Shown: piece after piece, positions 28,800-36,244 of the stretch | How the letters are laid out: the number at the start of each line of letters is the position of its first letter | Position numbering within the stretch: position 1 is the first letter of the stretch | IMG/VR virus record: IMGVR_UViG_3300027816_000051 | Span: 224,261-288,260 of that record | Length of the DNA stretch: 64,000 nt | DNA from: a virus | Strand: one strand, 5' to 3' | The notes under the pieces: generated by a model | Database searches by the model: none | Seen by the model: the letters and a program-made list of their open reading frames with translations, nothing else | Told to the model about the DNA's origin: nothing | Program-made: the position numbers and the translations under genes

Positions 28800-29396
28800 A
28801 TGGAAAAACTCATAAAGAAAATATTAAAAGAATACGTTGAGAAGTCATTAGAAGAACTAATGCCAACATACCATTATGAAAAAAATATAAACGTAAGATT
28901 CAAAGGTGCCACCGAATATACCGTAAGAAAATATACAAAAACTAATGACCGAATATCAACTAGAGATGTGGGTACATATGTTTTATCTAAAAGGGAAAAA
29001 TCTGAAGCGGAAGCTAATATTATGGAAGTGATGAATGTTGATGTACCAATAGACTTACATTTGGGTATTGTTGTGTATAAAGTTGATATTAATACGGAGA
29101 GAATAAACTATTTTTCTAAGGACGATAAGTACGAAACTTTAAGAGACACACTAAAGGATGATAATCCCGCAAACCTTTACTTAATGGACCCTGAAACACA
29201 ATCAGTTGGAGACATTTTGTTTTTTATTGTTAAAGAAAACAAAGTTGTAACAACTTTTTGGGAAAGGTCTTTTAATTTAGAATCAGTTAAAGAAAAGAGA
29301 AATTTAGATGTTGTAATAACTGCAGACCAAATTCATGATTATGCGGTAAAAAAGAAAGATGATTCTTTTGATTTTAATAAATGGAGAAGACAATAA
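28800..29396 (+). CDS. Tagged hypothetical protein (198 aa)
   Basis: The N-terminus MEKLIKKI-LKE|YVEKSLEEL is a short amphipathic tag variant. The rest is a mixed alpha/beta domain (INVRFKGATEYTVRKYTKTN ... HLGIVVYKVDINTERINYFS) with a Trp near the end. No family recognised. Co-transcribed with 28205-28795 (4-nt gap). Confidence 0.75.
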   Translation: MEKLIKKILKEYVEKSLEELMPTYHYEKNINVRFKGATEYTVRKYTKTNDRISTRDVGTYVLSKREKSEAEANIMEVMNVDVPIDLHLGIVVYKVDINTERINYFSKDDKYETLRDTLKDDNPANLYLMDPETQSVGDILFFIVKENKVVTTFWERSFNLESVKEKRNLDVVITADQIHDYAVKKKDDSFDFNKWRRQ

Positions 29397-29397
29397 A

Positions 29398-29470
29398 AAG
29401 GGGGAAGAGTAGCGAACCTTCCCCCAACTCCGTGAACTAGTCCCGGTCCTAAGTGGGATTTCAACCCCAA
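29398..29470. ncRNA. GC-rich structured intergenic segment, possible bidirectional terminator or small RNA
   Basis: Contains a perfect 8-bp stem GGGGGAAG ... CTTCCCCC (29399-29425) flanked by A/T runs. A second GC-rich stretch follows with CCCGG and GTGGG ... CCCAAC pairing potential. It lies between convergent genes and stands out from the AT-rich surroundings. The first hairpin alone is a good terminator; the rest is unexplained. It is not a tRNA (no acceptor or anticodon arms). Confidence 0.4.
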
Positions 29471-29476
29471 CTATCT

Positions 29477-29830
29477 TTATTTTTCTTTGATTAATAATTC
29501 ACCCAATACTTCAATTTTACCAACCAATTCTTGAAATGGTATCTGTTTAATATTCATACCATCCTTTGTTGATTCATATAATTTTTCTAAAAGTTTTTTG
29601 TATTCTTTTTCCATTGTTTCTTTGGTGAGTTTACCTTCAGATGCTTTTTTGTAATAAGGTAATTTAACAACAAAGTGATGATACGTCAATAACGAGATAC
29701 CACCTTTTTCTTTTGCGGTATCACTAATTTTTTTTGCACCACCCATTCGGGTTTCAGCAAATTTTTCAAATTCGGTTAATTCCGATTCGATTAGTCTTTT
29801 TAATTGGGATTCAGATAAAAGTATTTTCAT
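29477..29830 (-). CDS. Tagged helical protein (117 aa)
   Basis: MKILLSESQLKRLIESEL-TE|F is a textbook copy of the shared tag. The cargo is Lys-rich and helical (LPYYKKASEGKLTKETMEKE, then KLLEKLYESTKDGMNIKQIP). No known domain. It lies 2 nt downstream of the next leftward tagged gene, so they share a transcript from the TATTTATA box at 30470-30477. Confidence 0.82.
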   Translation of the reverse strand: MKILLSESQLKRLIESELTEFEKFAETRMGGAKKISDTAKEKGGISLLTYHHFVVKLPYYKKASEGKLTKETMEKEYKKLLEKLYESTKDGMNIKQIPFQELVGKIEVLGELLIKEK

Positions 29831-29832
29831 AA

Positions 29833-30465
29833 TTACATAAAGTTTCCATCAAAACCAAATTTTCTAACCAATTTTCTTCTTCGTTTACAACCTGGATTTA
29901 CACCACTTCTTGAACGACCTCCAAAAATTAATTTACCTAATTTGACAACAATTATTAATGCTATTACACCCGCAACAATTACCACGGCAACACCCGGTAC
30001 AGATACTCCTGCAATAATTACGGGAGCGAGTTGTTCTTGAGTTGGTTGTGGTGATTTAGATTTTTTCTGAATTGATAACACTTGTTTTAAAGTGTTAACC
30101 AAACCGTTTTTATCCATTTTATCTAAATTTTGTTTGATGACATCAACAATTTTAGAATACTGTGAAGGAGTTTCATACTCCTCACAATTTGGTTGGATTT
30201 CTGATTTTTCTTCGGGTGTGAGAATAACACCTGCAGACATTAAAAGAGAATCGAATTCTTGTTCCTGCGGTGAAACGTCTTCTTCTTTAATGTCTTTAAT
30301 ATTTTTCACTTCTTTATCGTACTCCTTAAATCTATCGGGATTTGACATTAAAGCACTTTTTGGAAATATTCTTTTTTTACGAGTGTTCGCGAGAGTTCTC
30401 GACCTCTCATCAATTTCACTGTCTATAATCTTCTTTAATTGAGATTCTGTGATAATGTATTTCAT
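29833..30465 (-). CDS. Tagged protein with a C-terminal membrane segment (210 aa)
   Basis: Tag MKYIITESQLKKIIDSEI-DE|R, then a basic segment (SRTLANTRKKRIFPKSALMS) and a helical, charged middle. A long Val/Ile/Ala-rich hydrophobic stretch (APVIIAGVSVPGVAVVIVAG-VIALIIVVKLG, residues 147-178) is followed by a very basic tail (RSRSGVNPGCKRRRKLVRKF). The hydrophobic part could insert in the host membrane after delivery. The strongly basic tail is compatible with packaging on DNA. Function unknown. Confidence 0.82.
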   Translation of the reverse strand: MKYIITESQLKKIIDSEIDERSRTLANTRKKRIFPKSALMSNPDRFKEYDKEVKNIKDIKEEDVSPQEQEFDSLLMSAGVILTPEEKSEIQPNCEEYETPSQYSKIVDVIKQNLDKMDKNGLVNTLKQVLSIQKKSKSPQPTQEQLAPVIIAGVSVPGVAVVIVAGVIALIIVVKLGKLIFGGRSRSGVNPGCKRRRKLVRKFGFDGNFM

Positions 30466-30469
30466 ATCA

Positions 30470-30477
30470 TATAAATA
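30470..30477 (-). promoter_or_regulatory. TATTTATA box (putative phage late promoter)
   Basis: AGTATTTATAT on the minus strand, 4 nt before the ATG at 30465; little or no leader expected. Confidence 0.6.
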
Positions 30478-30502
30478 CTTTAAGTTTCAATATAAGGGCA
30501 TA

Positions 30503-30530
30503 AAAAAACCCCAATAAGGGGTTCTTTTTA
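30503..30530 (-). terminator. Terminator after 30546-30983
   Basis: ACCCC-aata-AGGGGT short stem with a T7 run on the minus strand. Confidence 0.65.
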
Positions 30531-30545
30531 TCTTAATGTAATTTC

Positions 30546-30983
30546 TTATTTTATTTTTGAACTTAAACTATCGATGATGGGATTTCCCATGTATTTGTTA
30601 AATGTTTTCTTAAGATTTTTTTGTCCTTCGTTTAACATAAAATCATCTTCCATTGTCATACCTGTTTCCATATCAATTTGTGCATCAACCGGTACATCTG
30701 AATAGTCATCTTCTTCTAAATCTACATCAATTTCTTGAGGTGGATTTGGTAATTGGTTGGGTCTATTCATGCCCATGTTGTAGTCAACAAATTTACCATC
30801 CTCTACGTCTAAATTTAATTTAATTTCAGCTGGTGGATTAGGTAGTTGATTTTCATCATCACTCTTACCCATATTGTAATCAATCGGTTCAATATCTTCT
30901 AAACTTTCTTTTAGTTTTTGTTTTGTTGTATATTGAATTAGTCTTTTTAATTGTGACTCTCTAAGTATAACATTTTTTCCCAT
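30546..30983 (-). CDS. Tagged acidic protein with internal repeat (145 aa)
   Basis: Tag MGKNVILRESQLKRLIQYTT, running on to QKLKE|S. Two copies of a motif follow: IDYNMGKSDDENQLPNPPAE-I and VDYNMGMNRPNQLPNPPQE-I, about 35 residues apart. The acidic tail ends EDDFMLNEGQKNLKKTFNKY. Probably disordered apart from the tag, and suited to a scaffold or linker role. Preceded by a TATTTATA box at 31001-31008. Confidence 0.82.
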   Translation of the reverse strand: MGKNVILRESQLKRLIQYTTKQKLKESLEDIEPIDYNMGKSDDENQLPNPPAEIKLNLDVEDGKFVDYNMGMNRPNQLPNPPQEIDVDLEEDDYSDVPVDAQIDMETGMTMEDDFMLNEGQKNLKKTFNKYMGNPIIDSLSSKIK

Positions 30984-31000
30984 TGTTGTGATTTGTTTAA

Positions 31001-31008
31001 TATAAATA
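31001..31008 (-). promoter_or_regulatory. TATTTATA box (putative phage late promoter)
   Basis: GATATTTATAT on the minus strand, 17 nt before ATG 30983. Confidence 0.6.
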
Positions 31009-31022
31009 TCAAGTATTTTTAA

Positions 31023-31280
31023 TTAGTACCTACCATTTAGGTAAACATATAAAACTTCAGGTATTTTTGTACATGTTTGTTTATTACCTTGTTGGTCATA
31101 ACAATCTAAATAAGGTAATTTTTCAATGATGTCCCTAATTTCTTTAGGTGCAACAAAATAACCTTTTTGGTTTTTTACCAAAAGTCTTTTTACCAAACTC
31201 TCTCTGTGATATAATTTATCTCGTTCATAGTATTCCTTAAGAACGTTTTTATATTGGGATTCGGATATTAAAATTTTCAT
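31023..31280 (-). CDS. Small tagged protein (85 aa)
   Basis: MKILISESQYKNV-LKE|YYERDKLYHR opens with the shared tag; a short basic domain follows (VKRLLVKNQKGYFVAPKEIR) and then CYDQQGNKQTCTKIPE with two Cys. No family recognised. Its start overlaps the stop of the tiny membrane ORF at 31277-31381, which suggests coupling. Confidence 0.8.
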   Translation of the reverse strand: MKILISESQYKNVLKEYYERDKLYHRESLVKRLLVKNQKGYFVAPKEIRDIIEKLPYLDCYDQQGNKQTCTKIPEVLYVYLNGRY

Positions 31281-31381
31281 ACTATGTAATTCTTAAATTG
31301 ATTAAACAGTTTCATAGCGGAATAATAAACCGTAAATGAAAAAAGTATTGTTAGATAAAAAATACTATTTAAGATTCTCAC
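31277..31381 (-). CDS. Tiny membrane peptide with GTG start (34 aa)
   Basis: GTG 31379-31381 to TGA 31277-31279 gives MRILNSIFYLTILFSFTVYY-SAMKLFNQFKNYIV: one hydrophobic helix plus a basic tail. The stop overlaps the next ATG (TATGA). A TATTTATC box lies about 7 nt upstream of the GTG. Both features support expression, but the frame is short. Confidence 0.42.
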   Translation of the reverse strand: MRILNSIFYLTILFSFTVYYSAMKLFNQFKNYIV

Positions 31382-31387
31382 TATATG

Positions 31388-31395
31388 GATAAATA
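31388..31395 (-). promoter_or_regulatory. TATTTATC box (weak late-type)
   Basis: GATATTTATCC on the minus strand, upstream of the small membrane peptide and 31023-31280. Confidence 0.42.
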
Positions 31396-31399
31396 TCCG

Positions 31400-31582
31400 T
31401 TAACCAACCTTTTCATTTACTGTTTGTAAAAAATACCTTACACCATCATGAATGATGTATTGTACAGGAAATACCGTAACAGTGCTTAAATTAGGTGTCC
31501 ATGTTTCTGTGATTCCAATTTTGTTTTGTGGTTTCATTACCACTTTTTTATTGGAGAATTTAATAGTTCTTAGGTTTTTCAT
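31400..31582 (-). CDS. Small hypothetical protein (60 aa)
   Basis: MKNLRTIKFSNKKVVMKPQN then a beta-rich C-terminus (VFPVQYIIHDGVRYFLQTVN). No tag and no membrane segment. The ATG follows directly on a long palindrome (31582-31620) rather than a recognisable promoter. Supported mainly by its fit between tagged genes and sensible composition. Confidence 0.55.
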   Translation of the reverse strand: MKNLRTIKFSNKKVVMKPQNKIGITETWTPNLSTVTVFPVQYIIHDGVRYFLQTVNEKVG

Positions 31583-31620
31583 ATATTTTACTCACCTATA
31601 GTTGGTGATTAGTAAAATAT
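31582..31620. other. Long imperfect palindrome between leftward genes
   Basis: TATATTTTACT-CACC-loop-GGTG-att-AGTAAAATATA: an 11-bp outer stem and 4-bp inner stem around a 7-nt loop. It lies after the stop of 31647-32222 and against the ATG of 31400-31582, with no T run. It may be a regulator site or cruciform rather than a terminator. Confidence 0.6.
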
Positions 31621-31646
31621 AAAGTAATTAAATCAAAATCTGTACC

Positions 31647-32222
31647 TTATTCAACTTCTGGTTCATTAACCATTTGGTCTTGAGCTAAAGCGTTTTTCAT
31701 CGATTTAGTTAATGAATTATATACTTGTTCACCAAATCGGTCCATGATTTCATTTTCATCTCTAAGGTCAATAAAATTACCTCTAACCATAAAACCTAAA
31801 ACATTTTCTAAATTAATACTTCTCCAAGCTCCTTTTGCCGCTTCCATCTTAGCTTGTTCGTCATCAACCCCCATACCTCTTAATTCTTTTAATTTTTTAA
31901 TATAAGAGTTTACGTCAACAACTTTTTTAATGTTGTTATTCATTTCAACATTCATTTGTTTTTCAGTTTTTTCTCTGTCACTTCCAACATAAGAACTTAA
32001 ACTTTTTTTGATGGACATGTGACGAACTGAACCATCTTTTTTAACAAATGCCACACTTACAAGTATGTTATTGTCGATGGTATCTCTCAGTTGTTGTAAC
32101 TCATCACCCCCACTAAATCTTTCATAATCTAATTTTTCTTCAACGTCCATAGTTGATTCGTTAATCATTCTATCTAACAGACGTTTTAATTGTGACTCAG
32201 TAACTATAATTTTTCTACTCAT
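31647..32222 (-). CDS. Tagged helical protein (191 aa)
   Basis: Start at 32222 (MSRKIIVTESQLKRLLDRMI-NE|S), one of the clearest tags; the frame to 32249 would pass through the TATTTATA box. The body is helical and charged (VSVAFVKKDGSVRHMSIKKS, KQMNVEMNNNIKKVVDVNSY). A middle part, LSSYVGSDREKTEKQM, suggests a small alpha/beta domain. No known domain. Confidence 0.82.
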   Translation of the reverse strand: MSRKIIVTESQLKRLLDRMINESTMDVEEKLDYERFSGGDELQQLRDTIDNNILVSVAFVKKDGSVRHMSIKKSLSSYVGSDREKTEKQMNVEMNNNIKKVVDVNSYIKKLKELRGMGVDDEQAKMEAAKGAWRSINLENVLGFMVRGNFIDLRDENEIMDRFGEQVYNSLTKSMKNALAQDQMVNEPEVE

Positions 32223-32235
32223 GATTTTTTTTATA

Positions 32236-32243
32236 TATAAATA
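32236..32243 (-). promoter_or_regulatory. TATTTATA box (putative phage late promoter)
   Basis: GGTATTTATAT on the minus strand, 13 nt before ATG 32222. Confidence 0.6.
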
Positions 32244-32282
32244 CCTCAATTTATTAAGTTAACCAACTTCCGTGTTTTAAAA

Positions 32283-32290
32283 TATTTATA
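32283..32290 (+). promoter_or_regulatory. TATTTATA box (putative phage late promoter)
   Basis: AATATTTATA, 29 nt before the endolysin ATG; divergent from 32236-32243. Confidence 0.58.
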
Positions 32291-32319
32291 AGAAAATAAC
32301 TAAACTTAAAAAAACAACT

Positions 32320-33147
32320 ATGTTACTCAAAAAAGGTTCTACAGGAGAAGATGTAAAAAAATTACAAGAAAAATTAGGATTGGCCGCGGATGGTGTGTTT
32401 GGTTCAGGCACCGAACTTGCAGTTAAAGGATGGCAGTCAACCCACGGTCTAACCGCTGATGGTATTGTTGGGGATGGTACTTGGTCTAAAATGTTTGCAA
32501 CACAAACAGTTATTACTGAACCGTCACCCGTACCAAACGTCGGTGGTTTGAAATTAGAAAAATTAAAGGGTCATATACCTGATGCGGTAATTGCGATGAT
32601 TCCCGATACGGCACAAAAATTTCAAATTAATACACCCTTAAGATTAGCTCACTTTTTGGCTCAATGTGGTCATGAATCTGGTGGGTTTAAAGCAACACAA
32701 GAAAATTTAAACTATTCGGCAAAAGGACTTAGAGGTATTTTTGGAAGATACTTTCCAACAGATGCGTTGGCTGAACAATATCAAAGAAAACCTGAGGCAA
32801 TAGCGTCTCGTGTTTATGGTGGTAGAATGGGTAACGGTCCCGAAGCAACGAAAGAAGGTTATAAATTTCGTGGCAGAGGATATATCCAATTAACCGGAAA
32901 AGATAACTATACCGCATTCGGTAAAGCCATTAATGAAGATGTGATTTCAAATCCTGATTTAGTTTCATCAAAATATGCTTTGTTATCTGCAGCATGGTTC
33001 TTTAGTAAAAATGGTTTACACAAAATGGCGGATGAGGGTGCAAGTGATACTGTGGTGACGAAAATAACAAAAAGAGTTAATGGTGGAACAATCGGTTTAC
33101 CTGACCGTATCAAACATTTCAAAGAATACTATTCTTTGTTATCATAA
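32320..33147 (+). CDS. Endolysin: PG-binding domain plus GH19 chitinase/lysozyme
   Basis: 275 aa. Residues 1-62 are a PG_binding_1 repeat (GSTGEDVKKLQEKLGLAADG-VFGSGTE, then LTADGIVGDGTWSKM). Residues about 85-275 are a glycoside hydrolase family 19 domain. AHFLAQCGHESGGFKATQEN carries the catalytic Glu, and EGYKFRGRGYIQLTGKDNY, AAWFF and KRVNGG complete the signature. The enzyme cleaves the glycan strands of murein. There is no signal peptide, so it needs a holin or other release route. No virion tag, in contrast to most neighbours. TATTTATA box upstream, strong terminator downstream. This is the most secure phage lysis gene in the window. Confidence 0.93.
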   Translation: MLLKKGSTGEDVKKLQEKLGLAADGVFGSGTELAVKGWQSTHGLTADGIVGDGTWSKMFATQTVITEPSPVPNVGGLKLEKLKGHIPDAVIAMIPDTAQKFQINTPLRLAHFLAQCGHESGGFKATQENLNYSAKGLRGIFGRYFPTDALAEQYQRKPEAIASRVYGGRMGNGPEATKEGYKFRGRGYIQLTGKDNYTAFGKAINEDVISNPDLVSSKYALLSAAWFFSKNGLHKMADEGASDTVVTKITKRVNGGTIGLPDRIKHFKEYYSLLS

Positions 33148-33180
33148 AAAAAAGGGGTTTAATAACCCCTTTTTTCTTTT
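33148..33180. terminator. Bidirectional terminator between endolysin and WCT protein
   Basis: AAAAAAAGGGGTTTAATAACCCCTTTTTTC; works on either strand. Confidence 0.82.
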
Positions 33181-34754
33181 ATGTCCGTGTAATCACCCGG
33201 TTTGTCTGTTTCGGGTTCACTACCATCATCGGGCGACAATTCCTTCATTAATATTTTAAATTGTTTTGACGACATGAAGTGTGCGTTGTACTCAGGATTC
33301 TCGTCTCCAATACTGTAAACTGAATAAAAAGAAGAATCATCTGGTTGTGTGCTGGTACCATACACATCTACAACGTATGTGTTACCTTCACTATCGGCAT
33401 AAACTTCAGTATCGATGTGTGAATATTTTGGTTCATATATTTTACCATCTTTTTCAATCCAAGAATTAGTTGTAACATTGAAAAGGCCTGATTTACCATT
33501 AATTTTACTTTCGTATAGTCTGATTTTTTTATTATCACCACTAACTCTGGCGATTTTAAATTCATTAGCCATTAAGAAATCTACAATAGTACCTACACCA
33601 TCACCAATTCCTTTATTTTTTAAAGTTCTGTCTAATAAATTAAATTGGTTACCTACTTTTTTGATTTCACTTAAGAAATCGAAATTACCATATCTCTCTT
33701 TAACATTGTATTGATTAACATTTGGAAAAATAATATATAGGTTACGTAATTCTTCATCCATTGACCTCCATGATTCAGGTTTTGCTAAAGTACCACCATT
33801 ATCAATGTATGCCTTTTTATAAGATTTATCCATTCTCTTAAATTCATATTGGTTACCTTCTCTTTCGGTAATTTGACCAACAACATCTTTTATAGATAAT
33901 TCTTCAGTGGAATATGGTTTGTTTTGTATTAAATTCTTCTCACCACTAAGTTGGGGGTAAATTTGTGTAATTTCGTCCCAGGTCTTTGGTTTGTCTCCAC
34001 CATTAAACATATCGGTAATTCTGTAACCTACAGAAACACTTGGGTCCCTTTGTATAGTGCTCATGTGGTACATATCCGTTTCACTTTTGTTTTCATCAAT
34101 AACAAAATAAAACGTCCTACCTTGACCTCTATAAGTTCCCCATTGATTTGACCTGTTATACGTGTCGGGTCTCCATGTTACACACCAAGGAAAGAATTTA
34201 CTACTTTTGTAGTACGGAGTTTCCCTTTCCATTTCAGGTATGCCCATAGATTTGGCGTAAATGGTGTGATAATAATAACTCCATTTTATTGCCTCTTGTT
34301 GGTTATTTATCGAATAAACCCTAAGACCATCTTTTTGAAAAATTAAATTATTGTTACCGTACCAAAGATTTCTAGATGCTTCAACTTTTTCAGGAGTTGG
34401 TTTCGTATCGGGACCGGTAAAAACGTCTCTTTGTACTTCTCTTGCATCACTACTAAACTCATTCAATAAAAACATTAATTGAGAATACGAATATTTCGCA
34501 ATTTGTTTTATATTGTTTGGGTCAAATTTTGGGTATCCGTGTAATCCGTCGTATCTACTTAAAAAGGTAAACACTTGAGGACGGTCAGGTCTTAAACCAT
34601 CTTGTATTCTTGCAAACTCATAAAAAAGTTTTTCACCTTCTTCATCTGTGATATTTGGTTTCTCCGTTTTCCAAATATCCATAAGAGTGTTGAAGAGCTT
34701 TTTGTTTTTTACCTCCTCTAATAATGTGTCAAACAGTATTTCTGTGAATCTCAT
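33159..34754 (-). CDS. Tagged WCT-motif protein (531 aa), relative of 25595-27412
   Basis: Short tag MRFTEILFDTL-LE|EVKNK. Residues about 183-235 contain SSKFFPWCVTWRPDTYNRSN-QWGTYRGQGRTFYFVIDENK, then the M-Y-H-M-S stretch. This aligns with the W-C-T ... F ... G-P-L-Y-I-L motif of 25595-27412. Cys191 is the central conserved residue. A C-terminal part has VADG-like strands (YSHIDTEVYADSEGNTYVVD) and the chain ends PETDKPGDYTDIKEKRGY. Single gene with a TATTTATA box (34776-34783) and a shared terminator. Probably a large virion protein; biochemical role unknown. Confidence 0.8.
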   Translation of the reverse strand: MRFTEILFDTLLEEVKNKKLFNTLMDIWKTEKPNITDEEGEKLFYEFARIQDGLRPDRPQVFTFLSRYDGLHGYPKFDPNNIKQIAKYSYSQLMFLLNEFSSDAREVQRDVFTGPDTKPTPEKVEASRNLWYGNNNLIFQKDGLRVYSINNQQEAIKWSYYYHTIYAKSMGIPEMERETPYYKSSKFFPWCVTWRPDTYNRSNQWGTYRGQGRTFYFVIDENKSETDMYHMSTIQRDPSVSVGYRITDMFNGGDKPKTWDEITQIYPQLSGEKNLIQNKPYSTEELSIKDVVGQITEREGNQYEFKRMDKSYKKAYIDNGGTLAKPESWRSMDEELRNLYIIFPNVNQYNVKERYGNFDFLSEIKKVGNQFNLLDRTLKNKGIGDGVGTIVDFLMANEFKIARVSGDNKKIRLYESKINGKSGLFNVTTNSWIEKDGKIYEPKYSHIDTEVYADSEGNTYVVDVYGTSTQPDDSSFYSVYSIGDENPEYNAHFMSSKQFKILMKELSPDDGSEPETDKPGDYTDIKEKRGY

Positions 34755-34775
34755 TGTTAAAAATAATTATATACA

Positions 34776-34783
34776 TATAAATA
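34776..34783 (-). promoter_or_regulatory. TATTTATA box (putative phage late promoter)
   Basis: GGTATTTATATG on the minus strand, 21 nt before ATG 34754. Confidence 0.58.
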
Positions 34784-34808
34784 CCCAATAATTTGGGTTT
34801 GTACATAA

Positions 34809-35153
34809 TTATTCCACAACTTCACTTTCTGTTTTTACAAAACTACGTTTTAAATTTTCAACCTCTTCTAATACAGATTTGCACATTTTCTCAATCATAA
34901 GGATTTTCATGAGGTTATCCGCTTGTGGCGATGTGTTCTCTTGTTGGTAGTTGTTCAAAATAACCATTTTTAAAAGGTTTTCGTTTTCCACCTTATAGGT
35001 ACGTTCTTTCTTCCTTTGGAAGTACTTCTTTGAATTTACTTTGGTACAGTCAATACAATAGTTACTGTGACCATCGTGAATCAACTTGTTTTTGTAGAAA
35101 TTAGACAAAGGGAACTCCCCTTTACATCCCGTGCACTTCTTGTGTTTTTCCAT
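34809..35153 (-). CDS. Zinc-finger/HNH-like small protein (114 aa)
   Basis: MEKHKKCTGCKGEFPLSNFY-KNK then HSNYCIDCTKVNSKKYFQRK: two CxxC pairs followed by a Lys-rich helix, the treble-clef opening often seen in HNH-type or recombination endonuclease VII-like proteins. The rest is helical without the catalytic His-Asn-His residues, so it is likelier a zinc-binding regulator than a nuclease. Host-type -7 box (TATCTTTG) at 35174-35181. Confidence 0.8.
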   Translation of the reverse strand: MEKHKKCTGCKGEFPLSNFYKNKLIHDGHSNYCIDCTKVNSKKYFQRKKERTYKVENENLLKMVILNNYQQENTSPQADNLMKILMIEKMCKSVLEEVENLKRSFVKTESEVVE

Positions 35154-35173
35154 TGATGATTGTTAATTTTATA

Positions 35174-35181
35174 CAAAGATA
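35174..35181 (-). promoter_or_regulatory. Bacteroidota-type -7 element
   Basis: TATCTTTG on the minus strand, about 20 nt before the start of the zinc-finger protein. The -33 element is not clear. Confidence 0.55.
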
Positions 35182-35250
35182 GTACTTTTTTTGATATATT
35201 TTGTATATTTCAAATAAAATATGAAATATGTATAATTTAAATAAATTTAT

Positions 35251-35817
35251 ATGGATAGACTAATCTTAAAGGTGGGGTTTTACTCAATATACGAAAAGGT
35301 AATTAATAATCGTAAAATTTACACCGTTGACAACGGTAAAATTATCTATTCAAATAGATTTAAAAAGTATTTTCCCAATCCAAATAGGGATGTTAAGGAA
35401 TTTAGTAATTTGGATGACGCCAAAAAATATGCCCAAGGTAAAATCAAGAAACACGCATTGAGTAAAAAGAAAAAAATAGAAAAATTGCCAAAATCTCTAT
35501 ACTTGATTCTAATGAAGGAGGAGAAAACAGGTAAAACTTTTGTAAAAGTTGGTATAACATCAAAAAGATTTATTTTACGTAGATTTAGTAAAGATTATGG
35601 TTATGAGGGATATACTTTAGAAACAATATTAAGGAGAATCGACACTAAAGACGCTGAAAAACTAGAAGAAACGATAAAAGAAAAACTAAATAAAAAAAGG
35701 GGTGTAAAAAAATTTAAACCCCTATTAGAAAATTTTTCCGGTTACTCAGAATGTTTTTCTTACGACTCTGTAAACGAAATTATAAGCATATTTGATTCAC
35801 TAACAAAAGATTGTTAG
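35251..35817 (+). CDS. GIY-YIG-superfamily-like protein (T5orf172/MUG113-like)
   Basis: 188 aa. Residues about 85-175 hold LYLILMKEEKTGKTFVKVGI-TSKRFILRRFSKDYG. A helix with paired acidic residues (DAEKLEETIKEKLNKKRG) and SGYSECFSYDSVNEI follow. The order (Y-L ... f-v-K-v-G-i-T ... R ... E ... E-c-F) matches the GIY-YIG-like T5orf172/MUG113 family, putative DNA-binding or nicking proteins. The N-terminal 80 residues are a basic, Tyr-rich domain. No homing context is obvious. Convergent with, and 4-nt overlapping, the membrane coiled-coil gene downstream. Confidence 0.65.
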   Translation: MDRLILKVGFYSIYEKVINNRKIYTVDNGKIIYSNRFKKYFPNPNRDVKEFSNLDDAKKYAQGKIKKHALSKKKKIEKLPKSLYLILMKEEKTGKTFVKVGITSKRFILRRFSKDYGYEGYTLETILRRIDTKDAEKLEETIKEKLNKKRGVKKFKPLLENFSGYSECFSYDSVNEIISIFDSLTKDC

Positions 35818-36161
35818 ATTGATTTTGGTTTTCTACCTCTTTTTACTGGTGTTACAGGCGGAACAACTTCTGTTTTCTTTTTTAATTCCTTGTTTTTGTT
35901 TTCTAAGAACTCAACTTTTACTCTAAGTTCCGCAACTTCTCTGGTCAAATCTAAAATTTTTGACCTCAAGTCATCTTTTTCGGAGGATGACCTCTCTAAA
36001 AGGACTTCTAACTTTGCTATTCTTTCTCTACATTCGTCTTTCATGTAATCTTCTGATTTTTCTTTTCTCATGGCTCTTTTTTCATAGTATCTCCATGCAC
36101 TTGCGGAACCTAAAACCGTAATCGTGGTGATAAGTACCGTGTAAAATGAGTTGACATCCAT
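35814..36161 (-). CDS. N-terminal membrane anchor plus coiled coil; inner-spanin-like candidate
   Basis: Residues 7-27 form a membrane helix (YTVLITTITVLGSASAWRYY). A basic stop-transfer follows, then a heptad-rich coiled coil from about 45 to 95 (RIAKLEVLLERSSSEKDDLR ... VKVEFLENKNKELKKK). The tail is Pro/Lys-rich (PPVTPVKRGRKPKSI). This layout fits an i-spanin or a lysis-related membrane protein, but no outer-membrane partner is visible and the endolysin is 3 kb away. TATTTATA box at 36179-36186. Confidence 0.72.
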   Translation of the reverse strand: MDVNSFYTVLITTITVLGSASAWRYYEKRAMRKEKSEDYMKDECRERIAKLEVLLERSSSEKDDLRSKILDLTREVAELRVKVEFLENKNKELKKKTEVVPPVTPVKRGRKPKSI

Positions 36162-36178
36162 TATTTGGTTTTTTATAC

Positions 36179-36186
36179 TATAAATA
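36179..36186 (-). promoter_or_regulatory. TATTTATA box (putative phage late promoter)
   Basis: GTATATTTATAG on the minus strand, 17 nt before ATG 36161. Confidence 0.52.
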
Positions 36187-36244
36187 TACCAATTTTACGT
36201 ATTATTTTATTTTTTATTTAGTCAATTTTGTTTATATTAATAAA

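Noticed and set aside
29398-29470. tRNA gene or fragment
   Set aside because: TTCAA-like loop present but no matching T-stem, anticodon arm or acceptor stem.
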